This document shows positions 11,701 to 23,292 of a DNA stretch of 64,000 nt, in pieces (the first letter of the stretch is position 1; every line of letters starts with the position of its first letter). The position numbers were made by a program, and so were the translations under genes. The stretch covers positions 2,326,655 to 2,390,654 of the forward strand of contig NMRA01000002.1 of NCBI GenBank assembly GCA_002633005.1. The letters are read 5' to 3'. Source of the DNA: Phoronis australis. Its lineage: Eukaryota > Phoronida > Phoronidae. Below the pieces are notes generated by a model. That model was not told the DNA's origin. It was given only the letters and a program-made list of their open reading frames with translations, and did not search any database.

Positions 11701-14700
11701 CTCTAAATAGCTTTAATGATTGTGTACTTGTCTTCAGTCCATCATGGTTACTTACAGAACCTTCTAGAAAGTACATTGTTCATGGTCTCTCGTCAACATT
11801 GGGAATAAATAGAGGATAACTTACTAAAAGACAAACATCTGCCATCCGAGTTGTGAAGTGGGGCCATGTCCTAATCTTCATTATAGATTATTTAAACCAG
11901 TGAACATGCCAATTCTGTTTTTAAAAAAATAATTGCTGATAGACGTTGTACCAGATGTGCGCAGGCCATGCATATGGGCCCATTGCGCTGATCACCTGAA
12001 GCCATTTTATGCTTTATTAATATATGGTTGAAACTGAGATAAGGAGCTAGAAAGCTGGCTCAAAGGTTTAGCAGTGTAACTCAGTGGGACTTGAACCCAC
12101 GACGTCGAGTAAAGCGGGCACCCATCACACTAGCCCACTCTGGCTCCTCAAGTCTGTTCTTTGCCTATGATTTTGGCAGAGTGTAGAGAAACAATTATGT
12201 CTGGTGGCCAAGAAAATCTGTAGAGTTTGATTTTTGACTTATTTCAATCTGCCATTAATTTTGTTACGTGACCATGCCTTTTTAATGAAATTTAGTAAAA
12301 AGGAAAGTACTTTTGTAACAAATACAATACAACTTGACCAAGTTTTGTTTTGGGTAAATGTTCAAGATGAAATCTCAAAAATGTTGCCATAGCTTTCTGG
12401 GTTACCATTCTTTTCATTTTATGCAAGTTTTTTTTCTGAACGTCATGTCAGTCCATCTATTTCTTCATAATTAAAATTTTTACTTTGAGTAAATACCTGT
12501 TAGCTACTTATCACGGTATACATAAAAAATAATGATTATACTTTCACAAAATATTATGTATTAAGTTAAAATAAGTTCCTTAATAAGACCAGTCTTAAAA
12601 TACCTGTATTAACCCAAACCCGACCCTAACTGTTATTGTCTGAGTATTAGACAGTTTTTGCCATCGTATCAGTCCATAAATGCTCAAATCATGTTATATT
12701 ACGATACCAAGGGCAATGAGTGATCCTCATTATGAAGCCCAGTTACTAAAGGGAGGTAGAAGTTTACTTTTATTCCAAAATTTAACCATTTAATTGTCAA
12801 TGTGATTGTGGTAACTTATTATGTTTTCTTTTACATTTTCTTCAATTGTTTCTCTTTACATGTTCAGGCAGTCGCCTGTATTGACTGTCACCATCTTTCA
12901 ATCTGTCGAGCATTTCTGAAAATTTACTCCTACTACAAACTACATCAACACGCATTTTAAATCGGTCATGGATTTTTGTTCTTCTCATTTTAGGTAAAAA
13001 ATCGGAGTAACCGCTAAAATTAAATTGGGTCTAAAATTCTTATGGCATATTGAGACAGCTCCATCTGATGGTTGTTAGGGAACCACGAGAACTGAGTAGT
13101 TGCATTTTGTATCCATTGATTGGTTCTTCTGGAATTTCCATTATTTTTCAACCATTAAGTGATACACTTTTCGCGTGAACGTCTAGTATCAATTCTGCAG
13201 TCAGATGAACGATTTTCCCCCTTTTTTGTACTTTAACAATTGACAAAGTCACTAGCAAGGACTTACGGTAATTATGTGCTATCAATCAAGCACTTTTACA
13301 GAGTTATAAATAAAGTCTGAGGATTTTTTTCAATAGAATTTTTTGAGTTTGTGTGGTTTTAGCGCGTCGGTCACGTTCGGGTGAAACAAATTGAATTTTT
13401 GGTTCCCTAATTGGTTTAGTGTTATTATCTGACTATCTGTATCCCTTTGGAGTTTTTACGGTAGGTTTGACGAAGCATGATGGCAGTGCTTATTTGAACT
13501 GCTAATTCTGCTATCATTGGTGTAGGTCCAGCTTTTATAACTAGCATTAGGGTCTGGTTTGATCAGGTTTTTTACCATGTATTCTTATTGCTACGATATG
13601 ATTTGTATGAATATTTCACCGCATCAAGTTGTCTCCTTATTTCACACATTTTCTATTAAATACTTTTTCAATCGCTGCTGAGTGATTTTATTTACATGCT
13701 GTTCCTTTTTGGGTAATCATTAAGAGACACGAAAATAGCACTGCAAACCGTGTTTTGCTCAAGTGACGCTGTGAACATTCATCATGGCATTCACAATGCA
13801 CGTTTATCATCTGTATCATGACTCCAGTTATGCCAGTTTGGTTGTACCAATTTAAGTCCACTGGTTGACCCCATCTTTGATTGATGAATCAAGAAACTAC
13901 CATTACTCGCTCCTTGTGTTCAATGGCATATTCACTATGCTTGATTTAATCTGCTTAGTTCCTCTTGATTTTGTTTATTTGTCAATTCAGGGATTATTGG
14001 TAAAAAACATGTGGGACCAGAGTGGGTTTATCCATTTGACTTTGCCTACACGGAAGAGAACTACTCCATCAACCAGGTGGGACGCAATATCACCTATATC
14101 AAGCAACTCGTTAACAGATTCCTCAGTGAGAATACCTCCAGGTGAGCTATGAATGTGTGCAGTTTTGCAGAGAACTTGCTGATTTTAACTTTTCAAACAC
14201 TGACCCACACTTTTCATTACACAAAATAAAATTTATAATGCTGATATCATTTGAATGGCAGTTCTCCTCAATTGCTTCCCTTTCTTCAATGACTGACTAC
14301 TTTTTTACTAATGAAACTTTAGCGAATGTTGTTTTATGACCTCTATGTAACTTTAAAACATATGCTTGTAACTGACTAAAATGTTCGTTAATCTTTGCTT
14401 GTGTAGAAAAATGTTAGCAAAATGGACTTTCCCTCGTGAGCCATTGATATTGTGTGCTTAGGTGTTACCGTTCTCAAATTGTATCTTGGGAAGACAAAAT
14501 CATCCATGAGATAGTAGTTTGGCAGTAGTGCCATCTCTTCTTGGAACCACCTTCAAACATCTGAAAACCCCTGTTACAGTTTTATAAATCATTTTATTTT
14601 TGTTTTATGCAACTTTTAACCTTTTCATGAAAGTCCTAATTTTTGATAGCTTAGCATGCAGCCTTTTTCAAAACAAATCCTTACATGTACATTGTTTTGT

Positions 14701-17700
14701 TGAAGGTTGCATGAAGCATAGTATCTTAAATTTCATTTTGAATCCAAGCAATCATTTCTGAGATGTGAAGTTCCAAAGTTTTCCAAATTTGCACATTTTG
14801 TAGGGTTCTACATATTAACCTTAATAAACCTCTTTGCCTCACCCCCGGAATCACCTTTAGTGTCCCATTCCTGGCTTCACTGCCCCTTTGCCTCACCCCT
14901 GGCATCACCCTTAGTGTCCCACTCCTGGCATCACTGCACCTTTGTCTCCACCCCTTGCATCACTGCCCCTTTGTCCCACCCCTGGCATCACTGCACCTTT
15001 GTCCCACCCCTGGCATCACTGCCCCTTTGTCCTACCCCTGGTATCGCTGCCCCTTTGTCGCACCCCTGGCATCATTGCCCCTTTGTCTGTGGACATTTTC
15101 AGAGGCGCTCTACCCAAATCTACACTCTATACAACTGAGTTTAATTTTAGAGCCAGCACTTTTAGTTCTTAAGCATCTGCCTTGTTTGCATTTTATTTGA
15201 TGCATGTGTCATGAGTTTCTTATGAGATGGTTGGAATATGGTAAGGGAGGGATAGATTGAGGCACAGTAAGTGTCAGGTTGTACTTTAACCTTGGCATGT
15301 GTAATTGTTTTTTGCTGAGCTCCTTGACACTGTGTCGTAATTTCTCAATCCGGTCATTAGACAGTTATTGAGAAGATAATTGCACCTGGGTAAATGGTTG
15401 TTATTTGTAGAGCTCCAGGTCACTGGTTAGGTGATTCTTAATGCAAAAACATTAAGCTGCGGATTACCTTGACCTGGACTGTTTTCTGTTAAGTGCCACG
15501 TCACTATGTGAAGCATTGGTCAGAAACTTTTGTCTGACCAGTTGGAAAAGAGTTGTCAATTGTTTGACTACCAGTCAGGAAAATAGCCAACTGGTGTGGT
15601 AATTAGTGGTAGACAGACATCACAATGCATTTCTGACTGCAGATAGTGAGTTCAGTGCTGACTCAAACTGATTTCTGGCTTGAGACATACAATTGTAGAC
15701 CAAGTTTTATAGCTATTGACTGTTGAAGGGCCATTCCACGAGAAAATCAAGAGGAATCAAAAAATCACTCTTAAGAGGAACGTGTCCCACTATGGTCAGG
15801 CCTTTCAGAACAGACGCCAGGTACTTCTCAACGGGATTGTATTGTATTTTTCCCAAACAAATCTTCTCCCTCAACAGGAATCCAGACTTCTTTGTACACG
15901 TGAAAACCGCGAATCAAAGACTAATAAAAAACTTGACTAATGTTAAAGCATGTGGCCAGGAAGCGTGCGCTACATACGCGTAGGCCTGCTTAACTCTGGC
16001 AAATGAACTCTGAAGACACGCACGCGCTTGCTCACTCGGCACACACACGCAGATGAACTCCAAAACAAACATCACGTGACAATGTGTGTTCATCCACTTG
16101 TTTTTGTGGTGCAGGGTGCAATCCAGCGCAGATTTGGAGTTAATATGGGGTTAATTCTGACTAATTACAGCTTCTTAAAAATCTTAGGGACGCTGTTTGG
16201 AAAACTTAAAGGAGAATGCCACCCGATTTAATCAGTCTTTTTTGCCGTCTTAATCGGTCGGACATCAGTAACCCGTGTACTGAACTGCTAAACATGCTGC
16301 GTGTGAAACCGATGACGTCATTGGATAATTTCAACACCTTTGTCTGCCGTCAGGTGTCAGGTAACGCAACCGTACGTGTCATTATGGAGTAGAACTACTT
16401 GATCTAAATTGATACAAATTAGGTTGTTTTTTGGGTGGCATGCTCCTTTAAGGAGGCCAGACTTCAGGTAATTTGTTGAGTCGAAACTATTTTTATTCAA
16501 GAATTCGAGTTGGCATATCAACAATCGGGAGGCAGGGACACATCAGTCGACGAGTTTTTGCCGTGGGATTTCCACACAATATTCTGAAAAAGGATCATAA
16601 TTTAACAACGATGTTTGTTAGCAATGCACAACATTTTTATGGAAAGTCTGTCATAGGTTACAGATACATCACAGAGTGTAAATTTGATGAATCCTACTTT
16701 CCGATTTCACCCGTTACGGAGAACAGGTTTCAACCGCCTTAGTCTACAATAAGCGGCCCCTTCCCGAAACGAATTTTTCTAAGTGCCGTGGACAATTATT
16801 AGGGCGAATAGGGCAAACATTTTTAACATATCCTACAAGGATGTATGTTATGCACAACTTTTTTCAAGATCTGAGTCGGTGACCCTAGAGTCGACCTTTT
16901 GGTGCTCTCGTGGAATGACAGTTAATATTAGGCTTTTAGGCCCTGTCCACATGACTATGCTTTTATTATGAAAACTCAGATTTTTCTTTTTGTTTTCAAA
17001 ACGTTTTTCATTTTCACGATTATGATACTGCCTGCAATATTGATTGTGAGGTCATTTTACTTTATGGAAAGTTGCATTTTCCTGTGTCCAAATAAAGATG
17101 ATGAATATCAGGTTTTAAAAAATACACTCGGGAGTCCGTCGGTAGCGTTTTTAATAATTTACGGTTTGGGTTGTCATGTTTTTCTTGTTAATACATTTAT
17201 TGCCCCAAAAATATGGAAAGGCTAGTCTGAGGTTGGAAGCCTCAGATCTAGCCTTTAAGCAATAGTAAAACAATATTCACCATTTAAGTTGCAGTAAATG
17301 TAAATTAATGGGGAATTAGGGAGCGGGGTGAAGGACCTTTCATACACAGGGTCACGCTGTGTTTACATGATAAAAGAGCTAGTAGCCAAGAGGCATATGA
17401 AAATTCTTATATAATGCATATAACATCATATAACAACAATATGTATAAATCTAAATGTCAATATAGCAAAAAATACATTTCTAGGATAAGACATGCACGT
17501 AGACCTCCCCCTTTTTCCGCATTTGTGTCCCGAGGTTGTCAATTTCAGTGTATACATGTGGACAAAAGCCATCTCACTCTCAGTGAATGAAGGAAGGTTT
17601 GCGTTAATTTCAAAAATTTACAGACTCCTGTGAAGGACCTATTAGTGAGACAATGATGAACAACAAAGGGTGTCTTTTGTTCAGTGTGAGAAAAGAGTAA

Positions 17701-20700
17701 TCAGACAAAGTACTGTTTTCCTGTCGTGACAGCAAATTTTATTAAGAGCAAAAATTACTATTAGAGTGGCATGATTCCAATTACAAAATGGCTTAGCCAG
17801 CTTTAGTTACTAACTTTCCTTCTACTTCCCTCTCATTATCGCCTCTATTGACGATTACTCTGACAATGGCTTCCTACTAGCGATAATGACGGAAAATTCC
17901 GAGTTATTGATCTATTCATGATTTTTACCCAGTTACTTATCAAAATAGTCTTGTTAAGTTTAAGATACTGGGGCCATTAAAAGTTTATTCAACAAGGGCT
18001 GCAATCATGAATTGTCTCTGTCTACTGGAAGTCACATTGTTCATTTTGAAGTTCGTGGTTTTCCTGATGAAATTTATTTAGTGCAGAGTTTGACCTCAAA
18101 TGTTGGGAGAACATGTGAACGGAAAAGGTGGAAATATGTGTGATGTTTATGGATTTGTTTGCATCACAATCTTAATAGTCAAACTGCACCTTTGTGTTGG
18201 CTAATATTACTGAAATAAAGTCTTATTCAATCGAATTGAATAAAAACAATGTTAAAAGACACACATGGACCAATTTAAATCTTCCATGTCCAACCATGTC
18301 TTTTAGCGAGTCCCATGAATACCTACTCACTCACAAATGTACCGATCAGCAATTTGGGCACTAATGTTTGTTCCAAGTTAATCCTAAATTGCATGGGGGA
18401 TAACTATAATAGTTCACCAACATGAGCAGATGACAGGAAGTCAATTTTATCAATGCTTTTTGAATTTTCATGTTTTTGAAGATTCTGTCAATCACATTAC
18501 ATGGCGTGGTGAAGCCTTAAAACTTAGTATTTATTGTCGATGTTTAATTGACTCGAATGTAAAATGAGTCTGATTCAGGATTGAATGAGATTTAAATGTC
18601 AAATGAGACGGTAATTTTGTTTAATGATTGCGCCTTATATTCTACGTAAAACAATCCTCAAAGTTGTGCTTTTGCTAGCTAATCGTAAGCAGACTGTAGC
18701 ACATGGCTGACTGCTATGACTGTTCTTAAGCTTTGCACCTGCTCCTTTAATAAATGGAATGTAAACAAAAATTTACTCGCGAGTTCTGACAAAACAGAAT
18801 TGATGACAGCAATAAGGACATACACGCCAACCCACGGTAAGGGCAGAATTTCCCTCGTACATTTCGTGCAAACATCAGTCTATTGCATGCAAGTGCAGGA
18901 TAATAAAACCATGGTCCAATTTTTAATTACTCTTTAAATTTTCCCTTTAAGGATAAAAAGCGTTTTATTCACACGTCTGCATATTTAGCCAAATTTATAT
19001 TAAAGCTAAGATTTTAACTGTTAGTAAAAGTATTTTCTGAAAGTAGAACACCTGTAGAATTTCAAGTTGATTTTTGTATAAGGCATAGTATCTGAGAGTT
19101 TCAGTATTCAGATCAACCCTTTCAGATCAGACAGCATGAGGGACCTAGTGCAGGTGAAAGCTCAAGCCAAAAGCCAAGAATCAATTGAAGTGCAAGTTTC
19201 AATTACCTGATTCCCTGACTACACATCAATAAGGCTCTTTTATACTAACCTGGGCATGTTGATATTGTGGGGAGATGTGATCAGTATGAAGGGTTAACTT
19301 CAATCCAGGTTCAAAGTTAGTAGCGCCAGATAAACACTCAGGTGGATTTAACAGCGGAGCGTTGATGCTGGGGTACAGCATGAATGGTCAACTTCGGTTC
19401 CATCGAAGTTATCCCCAAGGGCCACTCTTAATTGTCGACAATTAAAGGGCAGTGATTAACAGAGTGAGTGGGAGGCTCTGCATCAACACCCAATGTTCAT
19501 GTTTTACACAAGGAAGTGAAATATGAAAAAACATCTGACTGAACTTATAAATTTGAACTTGTCAGTTTTGACTGAAAAGTAAAGTACCCCGTTAAATGTG
19601 GGTAGCTTCAGGCCTAATTGTTTCATGGCATGGCAGATATTAGGACTGAAAACTCAATTCTGAACATATTTGTTATGGGGACGTGGCATTACATCTCAAC
19701 CCACACACATGTACATGTATCTACTACGCAAAAGTTCTAGCCTGTATTCTGAGCAACGAGAAGTTGTTGTTGACTCACTAGAGGAGTCAGCTGGTCAAGC
19801 GTCTATTCTGGGCGATGAGAAGGCAGCATTCCATGTCAATATTATTGACTGACATGAGAGAGTGGCAATAACTTGTCAAGCGTGTAATGAGAAAGCTTTA
19901 TTACCTGTCAACAGAGTTGACTGACATGAGAGAGAGCCAATAGCCAGCGGTAGGGTAATTTTATGTCATAGCCAGCGGTAGGGTAACTTTATGTCATGAG
20001 AGAGAGGCAACAGCCAGCGCCGCGGTAGGGTAACTTTATGTCATGAGAGAGGCAATAGCCAGCCGAAGGGTTACTTAATGTCGATAGTATGGAATAGTCT
20101 CACTGGCTGAGTATTTTGCAAACATTTAGATTGGCATTGCACATTACTTAAAATACAAACTTGCACTTATGGTGAGGAGGCAGTGTGGCCTTAGTGACAG
20201 AATGCGCGCACCCAGCCTAAAATACAGTGGGGGGCTCGAATTTTTGATAATATGGACCTTTTACTAAGGTTCATGTGGTATGTTCAGAGTTATGAATTGT
20301 GCATTAGCTAGATTTTGGTAGTTTCTGCCTTTTTAGTAGACTTTTTTCTGAGTTTTTGCTTTTCTGAGGCAAACCTTTTTCCCCACTTTGCCAAATGGGG
20401 GACTCATTTGAACCCCCCAAACCCCCCTCCCCCCTGGGTGAGCACATGGGTAGCACTGACTTTTTTCCAAAACAAAGCATTCATTTCATGTTATCCGAAA
20501 TAACACATAGATTTTAGTAGACAAACTTACATTTTTGTTTCTATCTTCCAGTCCCTTCTTCCTCTACGTGGCATTTCATGACCCCCATCGTTGTGGCCAC
20601 ACTCATCCAGAATTTGGCGTCTTCTGTGAGAAGTTTGGCGATGGCACACCTGGCATGGGTCTCATCCGTGACTGGAGCCCCATACATTACCACCCAGAGG

Positions 20701-23292
20701 ATGTCATTGTACCATACTTTGTTCAGGATACGCCGCTTGCAAGGATGGACATAGCTGCCCAGTACACCACCATCAGTCGACTGGACCAAGGTAAATCGAA
20801 ACTTGAGAGCGACTGTGGACCTAGTTTCTTACAAGAGAAGTAAGATCTTGCAAGACTTTGCAAAAATCTTGCGAGTTGAAAGCGTATGTATCACGAGTAC
20901 GCGCAGGTGTTTGCTGACGTGGTGACTGCCTTGCAAAAGTGATCAGCAAGTTTGCTGTGTTGAAGTGTGGGATTGGATTTACTGTAAGCAGAGACCTTGT
21001 TGGGCAGTCTACTAAAGTCTTTCATGTTTACCTCCCCTCCTTATTATAACAGTATTTTTATAACTGTAATGAACCCCCGCCTGTTTGTGGTTTTAAATTT
21101 CTTGCAAAACAAGCTTGGCACTGTTGCTCGTGAAATATAAAGTGCCTGGCTTTTTAGTACACAAAGACCATGATGGCTTTGAAATATTCTAATCACTCTG
21201 GCATCATCTGTCTCATTTGTCAGTGAATTTCTGTCCACGTCACCAAGGACAGGGCAGGGACACATAAAACAAATCTCGTTTTCAATTTGACCAGTACTGC
21301 ATCTTCCACAAATTCTCTCAACCTCCATTATCCCTGTAAAGCTTGTGCATTGAGCACCTAAAACAAGCATTAATTCCTTAAGTAAGGGTCTGATAAGTGC
21401 AGGTATTTTTCACTCTGTAGTCACGTTTTTGATAGTACATGTGTAATAGAATTCATTTGATATTTAGTCAGATTATTCGTTACAGCTTCACAGTCAACTA
21501 ATCTCTGACGATATTCTGTAAGAAATAAATATACGTCACTCCTTCCGTGTGACCATACCTCTCCAAACTCATAAGTTTACAGTGTAGCATTTTTAAAGAA
21601 TATGTCCTATTGTGCCTGCTGCCATCCTGACATTGTAACAGTTGAACTTCCACTCTCACTGGTAATTTTGGATTAGCCTTATAACTTCTCCATCTAGTCA
21701 TGTGAGCTTCTGAAGATGCCCTCCCCCACCAACACCAATTTGCGGCCACCCTCACATCAGTCTTCAACTGCTTGTGTTTCATTGTTGCCACCTCTTTTAC
21801 CATGTCTTGGTCCGCTGCTGATATCATACCTAGCCTCTTTTGTATTTCCTGTATTTTTCTATTGCATGCATTTCTTCATTTTGCCCGAATTTTCTTTCAT
21901 TTTTCTGCATTTCTACAACTTTGGGGGTCCATTCCACACCTCCTCCACCAAATACCATATACATGTCTTTTGGGCAAAACTTTCCTGTGAACTTGATGGC
22001 ACTGCTTCAGTTTTTTGAATGAGATCATTAATTTATGTGCCAGGTATTGGACTGGTTTTGAAGGAGCTCGCCCTCTCAGGACACGACAAAGATACTTTGG
22101 TCATCTTCACATCTGATAATGGCATACCATTCCCCAGTGGAAGGACCAACTTGTATGATCCGGGCATCACTGAGCCATTATTAATCTCATCACCAGTGGA
22201 TAGAGGGCGCTGGGGTCAGGTACAGTTACTTTTGTTGTTTTTTTTAATGAAGAGTATGGTAGATAAATTTATATGATTAATATGCACAATTAAAGCAAAG
22301 CATTTTGCTTTCACTTGGTAGCTGTCCAGAAATAAACTAGGGTGCTTCATGACTAAAGATATGTATAACATCCAGAATAATTTGATTCTTTTATACAAAA
22401 ATCTAATGAAAGTTTTCATCTGACAGGTGAAGATTGATTTCATTGATCTATTGTTATAGGCATCTCAGACTTTTGTCCCGCTTATTGTAAGTGAAAATTT
22501 TATTATTTTCATCATTATTTATAAAATTGCCAATAATTCATGTCTTTGTAAACAGGCAATTTTTGCTCCTTTCCACAGACAGTTCTTTCTTGCCTGATCA
22601 ATGGCACATAAATAATAATGAAGTCGTCATTTTATTGATGGATTTGTTAAGGAGTCGGTTTCAAACTTTTTCAGAAAAGTGACGTTCTTACTTCCCAGCT
22701 CGACCTTGTTCCCACAATCCTCGACTGGTATGGCATATCATATCCAAAATACCGGGTTCTACCCTCCTTACCTCCAGTTCAACTCACAGGCCAGTCCCTT
22801 CTACCTGTCCTGGACAAAGAACCGACCCAAAACTGGGACACAGTGTACGCTAGCCACAGTCTTCATGAAGTGACTATGTATTATCCCATGAGGCTGATTC
22901 GCAATCGACAATACAAGCTTATTCACAACCTGAACTATAAGATGCCATTTCCCATTGATCAGGACTTTTACCTATCTCCAAGTTTCCAAGATTTGCTTTC
23001 GAGGACTAGACAGAAGCGGCCTCTGCATTGGTACAAGGATCTGAATTCTTATTATTACAGAGATCAGTATGAGTTGTACGACATTGTGAGTGATCCTAGG
23101 GAGTTGACTAATTTGTCAAAAGATCCAAAGTTTTCTGGTGTTTTATATGATTTGAAAGCGAGGCTAAGAGTTTGGCAAAATGTTACAGGTGATGCGTGGA
23201 TCTGTGGGGCAGACAGTGTACTGGAAAATAAGGGAAAGTATGCGGGTAATCCACAATGCTTACGTTTGGATAATGGATTGGATGATCTGTGA
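5605..23292 (+). CDS. SGSH: N-sulfoglucosamine sulfohydrolase (heparan N-sulfatase, sulfamidase), 7 exons
   Basis: This is the lysosomal sulfatase that removes the N-linked sulfate from glucosamine at the non-reducing end of heparan sulfate. Joining 5605-5701, 6785-6917, 7215-7348, 13991-14141, 20552-20790, 22044-22219 and 22675-23292 gives 1548 bases, 515 residues plus stop (human 502). Intron phases are 1, 2, 1, 2, 1, 0 and every codon is restored. The first ~24 residues are a hydrophobic signal peptide. Metal ligands Asp34-Asp35 lie in the VADDAGF motif, and the sulfatase signature C73-S-P-S-R holds the formylglycine cysteine. Lys126 and His128 (GKKHVGP), His184 (HDPH) and Asp276-Asn277 (SDNGIPF) complete the active site; each is three residues beyond its human equivalent. 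The C-terminal half carries the conserved [16 protein letters not shown] and WYKDL motifs. Start codon: the ATG at 5605, because it is directly followed by a signal peptide and RNVLLIV. No truncation or frameshift is seen, so the gene looks functional. Confidence 0.95.
6785..6917 (+). CDS. SGSH: SGSH exon 2 (metal-binding Asp pair and formylglycine motif)
   Basis: Acceptor TTCCAG|CT, donor AG|GTAGGT. It reads [13 protein letters not shown] to SVSSCSPS and contains Asp34, Asp35 and the catalytic Cys73, which sulfatase-modifying factor converts to formylglycine. Confidence 0.95.
7215..7348 (+). CDS. SGSH: SGSH exon 3
   Basis: Acceptor TTCAG|G, donor G|GTGAGT. It completes Arg77 of the sulfatase signature and reads [17 protein letters not shown], the second conserved sulfatase block, ending at QHKIRT. 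Confidence 0.95.
7349..13990. other. SGSH intron 3 (6.6 kb), no exon seen
   Basis: The protein reads directly from exon 3 into exon 4, so no exon is missing here. A 128-codon frame on the - strand at 11663-11277 is treated as chance. The intron carries one SINE, listed separately; the rest is AT-rich single-copy-looking sequence. Confidence 0.85.
11953..12150 (-). mobile_element. tRNA-derived SINE
   Basis: On the - strand it begins GGAGCCAGAGTGGGCTAGTG and contains a tRNA-like B box (GTGGGTTCAAGTCCCACTGAG region), with an A-box-like TGGGCTAGTGTG about 45 bases before it. These are the internal RNA polymerase III promoter elements of tRNA-derived SINEs. The body (…TGATCAGCGCAATGGGCC…, GCGCACATCT) matches the elements at 42491-42660 and 44294-44465, so it is an interspersed family rather than a tRNA gene. 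Confidence 0.7.
13991..14141 (+). CDS. SGSH: SGSH exon 4
   Basis: Acceptor TTCAG|GG, donor AG|GTGAGC. It reads [20 protein letters not shown] and ends FLSENTS, with active-site Lys126 and His128. A possible N-glycosylation site lies at Asn-Thr-Ser near its end. Confidence 0.95.
14838..15085. repeat. Minisatellite, ~28-30 bp unit CTGGCATCACTGCCCCTTTGTCCCACCC
   Basis: About nine diverged head-to-tail copies of a C-rich unit lie inside SGSH intron 4. They create overlapping open frames in all three + frames (Pro/Cys/His-rich), which are repeat artefacts, not genes. Confidence 0.9.
16210..16447. mobile_element. piggyBac-type MITE (TTAA target site, AGGAGAATGCCACCC termini)
   Basis: The ends AGGAGAATGCCACCC and GGGTGGCATGCTCCT are inverted repeats, and each is bounded by TTAA (16206-16209 and 16448-16451). 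TTAA duplication is the signature of the piggyBac superfamily. The 238-bp interior has no transposase. A second, 3'-truncated copy with the same TTAA and terminus starts at 49742. Confidence 0.75.
19921..20080. repeat. Short tandem repeat, ~45 bp unit (ATGAGAGAGAGGCAA.AGCCAGCGGTAGGGTAACTTTATGTC)
   Basis: Four imperfect units share GCCAGCGGTAGGGTAACTTTATGTCATGAGAGAG. A less similar ATGAGAGAG-containing stretch precedes it from about 19852. Confidence 0.85.
20203..20448 (+). mobile_element. MITE family B (copy 1), termini TGCGCGCACCCAG / CTGGGTGAGCACAT
   Basis: Inverted ends (GCGCACCCAG and CTGGGTGAGC) bound an interior found again at 33711-33954 and, inverted, at 26721-26935: GGACCTTTTACT, CTGAGGC.AACCTTTTT, TTTGCCAAATGG. 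There is no coding capacity. It sits about 100 bp before the acceptor of SGSH exon 5. Confidence 0.7.
20552..20790 (+). CDS. SGSH: SGSH exon 5
   Basis: Acceptor CTTCCAG|T, donor CAAG|GTAAAT. It reads [17 protein letters not shown] to TTISRLDQ, with the His184 active-site region and the core sulfatase fold. Confidence 0.95.
21060..21370 (-). pseudogene. Remnant of a non-LTR retrotransposon (LINE) reverse transcriptase C-terminus
   Basis: The - strand frame contains [20 protein letters not shown] followed by [17 protein letters not shown]. This follows the well-known C-terminal zinc-binding pattern of LINE polymerases (L-x-L-G-x..R-I-C-x-x-C-x-x-G-x-I-E-x-E-x-H-F-x-x-x-C-P), with the usual His replaced by Cys. 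The upstream - strand region to about 21830 is open in another frame and may be the rest of a frameshifted copy. It lies in SGSH intron 5, antisense to the gene. Confidence 0.65.
22044..22219 (+). CDS. SGSH: SGSH exon 6
   Basis: Acceptor GTGCCAG|GT, donor CAG|GTACAG. It reads [20 protein letters not shown] to GRWGQ and carries the second metal-binding pair Asp276-Asn277 in [15 protein letters not shown]. It leaves in phase 0. Confidence 0.95.
22675..23292 (+). CDS. SGSH: SGSH exon 7 (C-terminal, includes stop)
   Basis: Acceptor TTTTTCAG|AAA in phase 0. It reads [20 protein letters not shown] to GLDDL and stop TGA at 23290-23292. It carries the C-terminal subdomain with [41 protein letters not shown] and [12 protein letters not shown]. 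Human SGSH splits this region differently (8 exons in total), so one intron boundary differs. Confidence 0.95.
   Translation, partial: KSDVLTSQLDLVPTILDWYGISYPKYRVLPSLPPVQLTGQSLLPVLDKEPTQNWDTVYASHSLHEVTMYYPMRLIRNRQYKLIHNLNYKMPFPIDQDFYLSPSFQDLLSRTRQKRPLHWYKDLNSYYYRDQYELYDIVSDPRELTNLSKDPKFSGVLYDLKARLRVWQNVTGDAWICGADSVLENKGKYAGNPQCLRLDNGLDDL

Larger units (their letters stand above)
14142..20551. other. SGSH intron 4 (6.4 kb) with minisatellite, MITEs and tandem repeats
   Basis: There is no exon between exons 4 and 5, because the protein is continuous. The intron holds the tandem repeats at 14838-15085 and 19921-20080 and the MITEs at 16210-16447 and 20203-20448. A possible further inverted-repeat element begins near 16938. 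Confidence 0.85.

Noticed and set aside
16938-17572. Possible MITE with ends GGCCCTGTCCACATG / CATGTGGACAAAAGCC
   Set aside because: Only about 10 bp of inverted match and no second copy in the window; boundaries cannot be defended.
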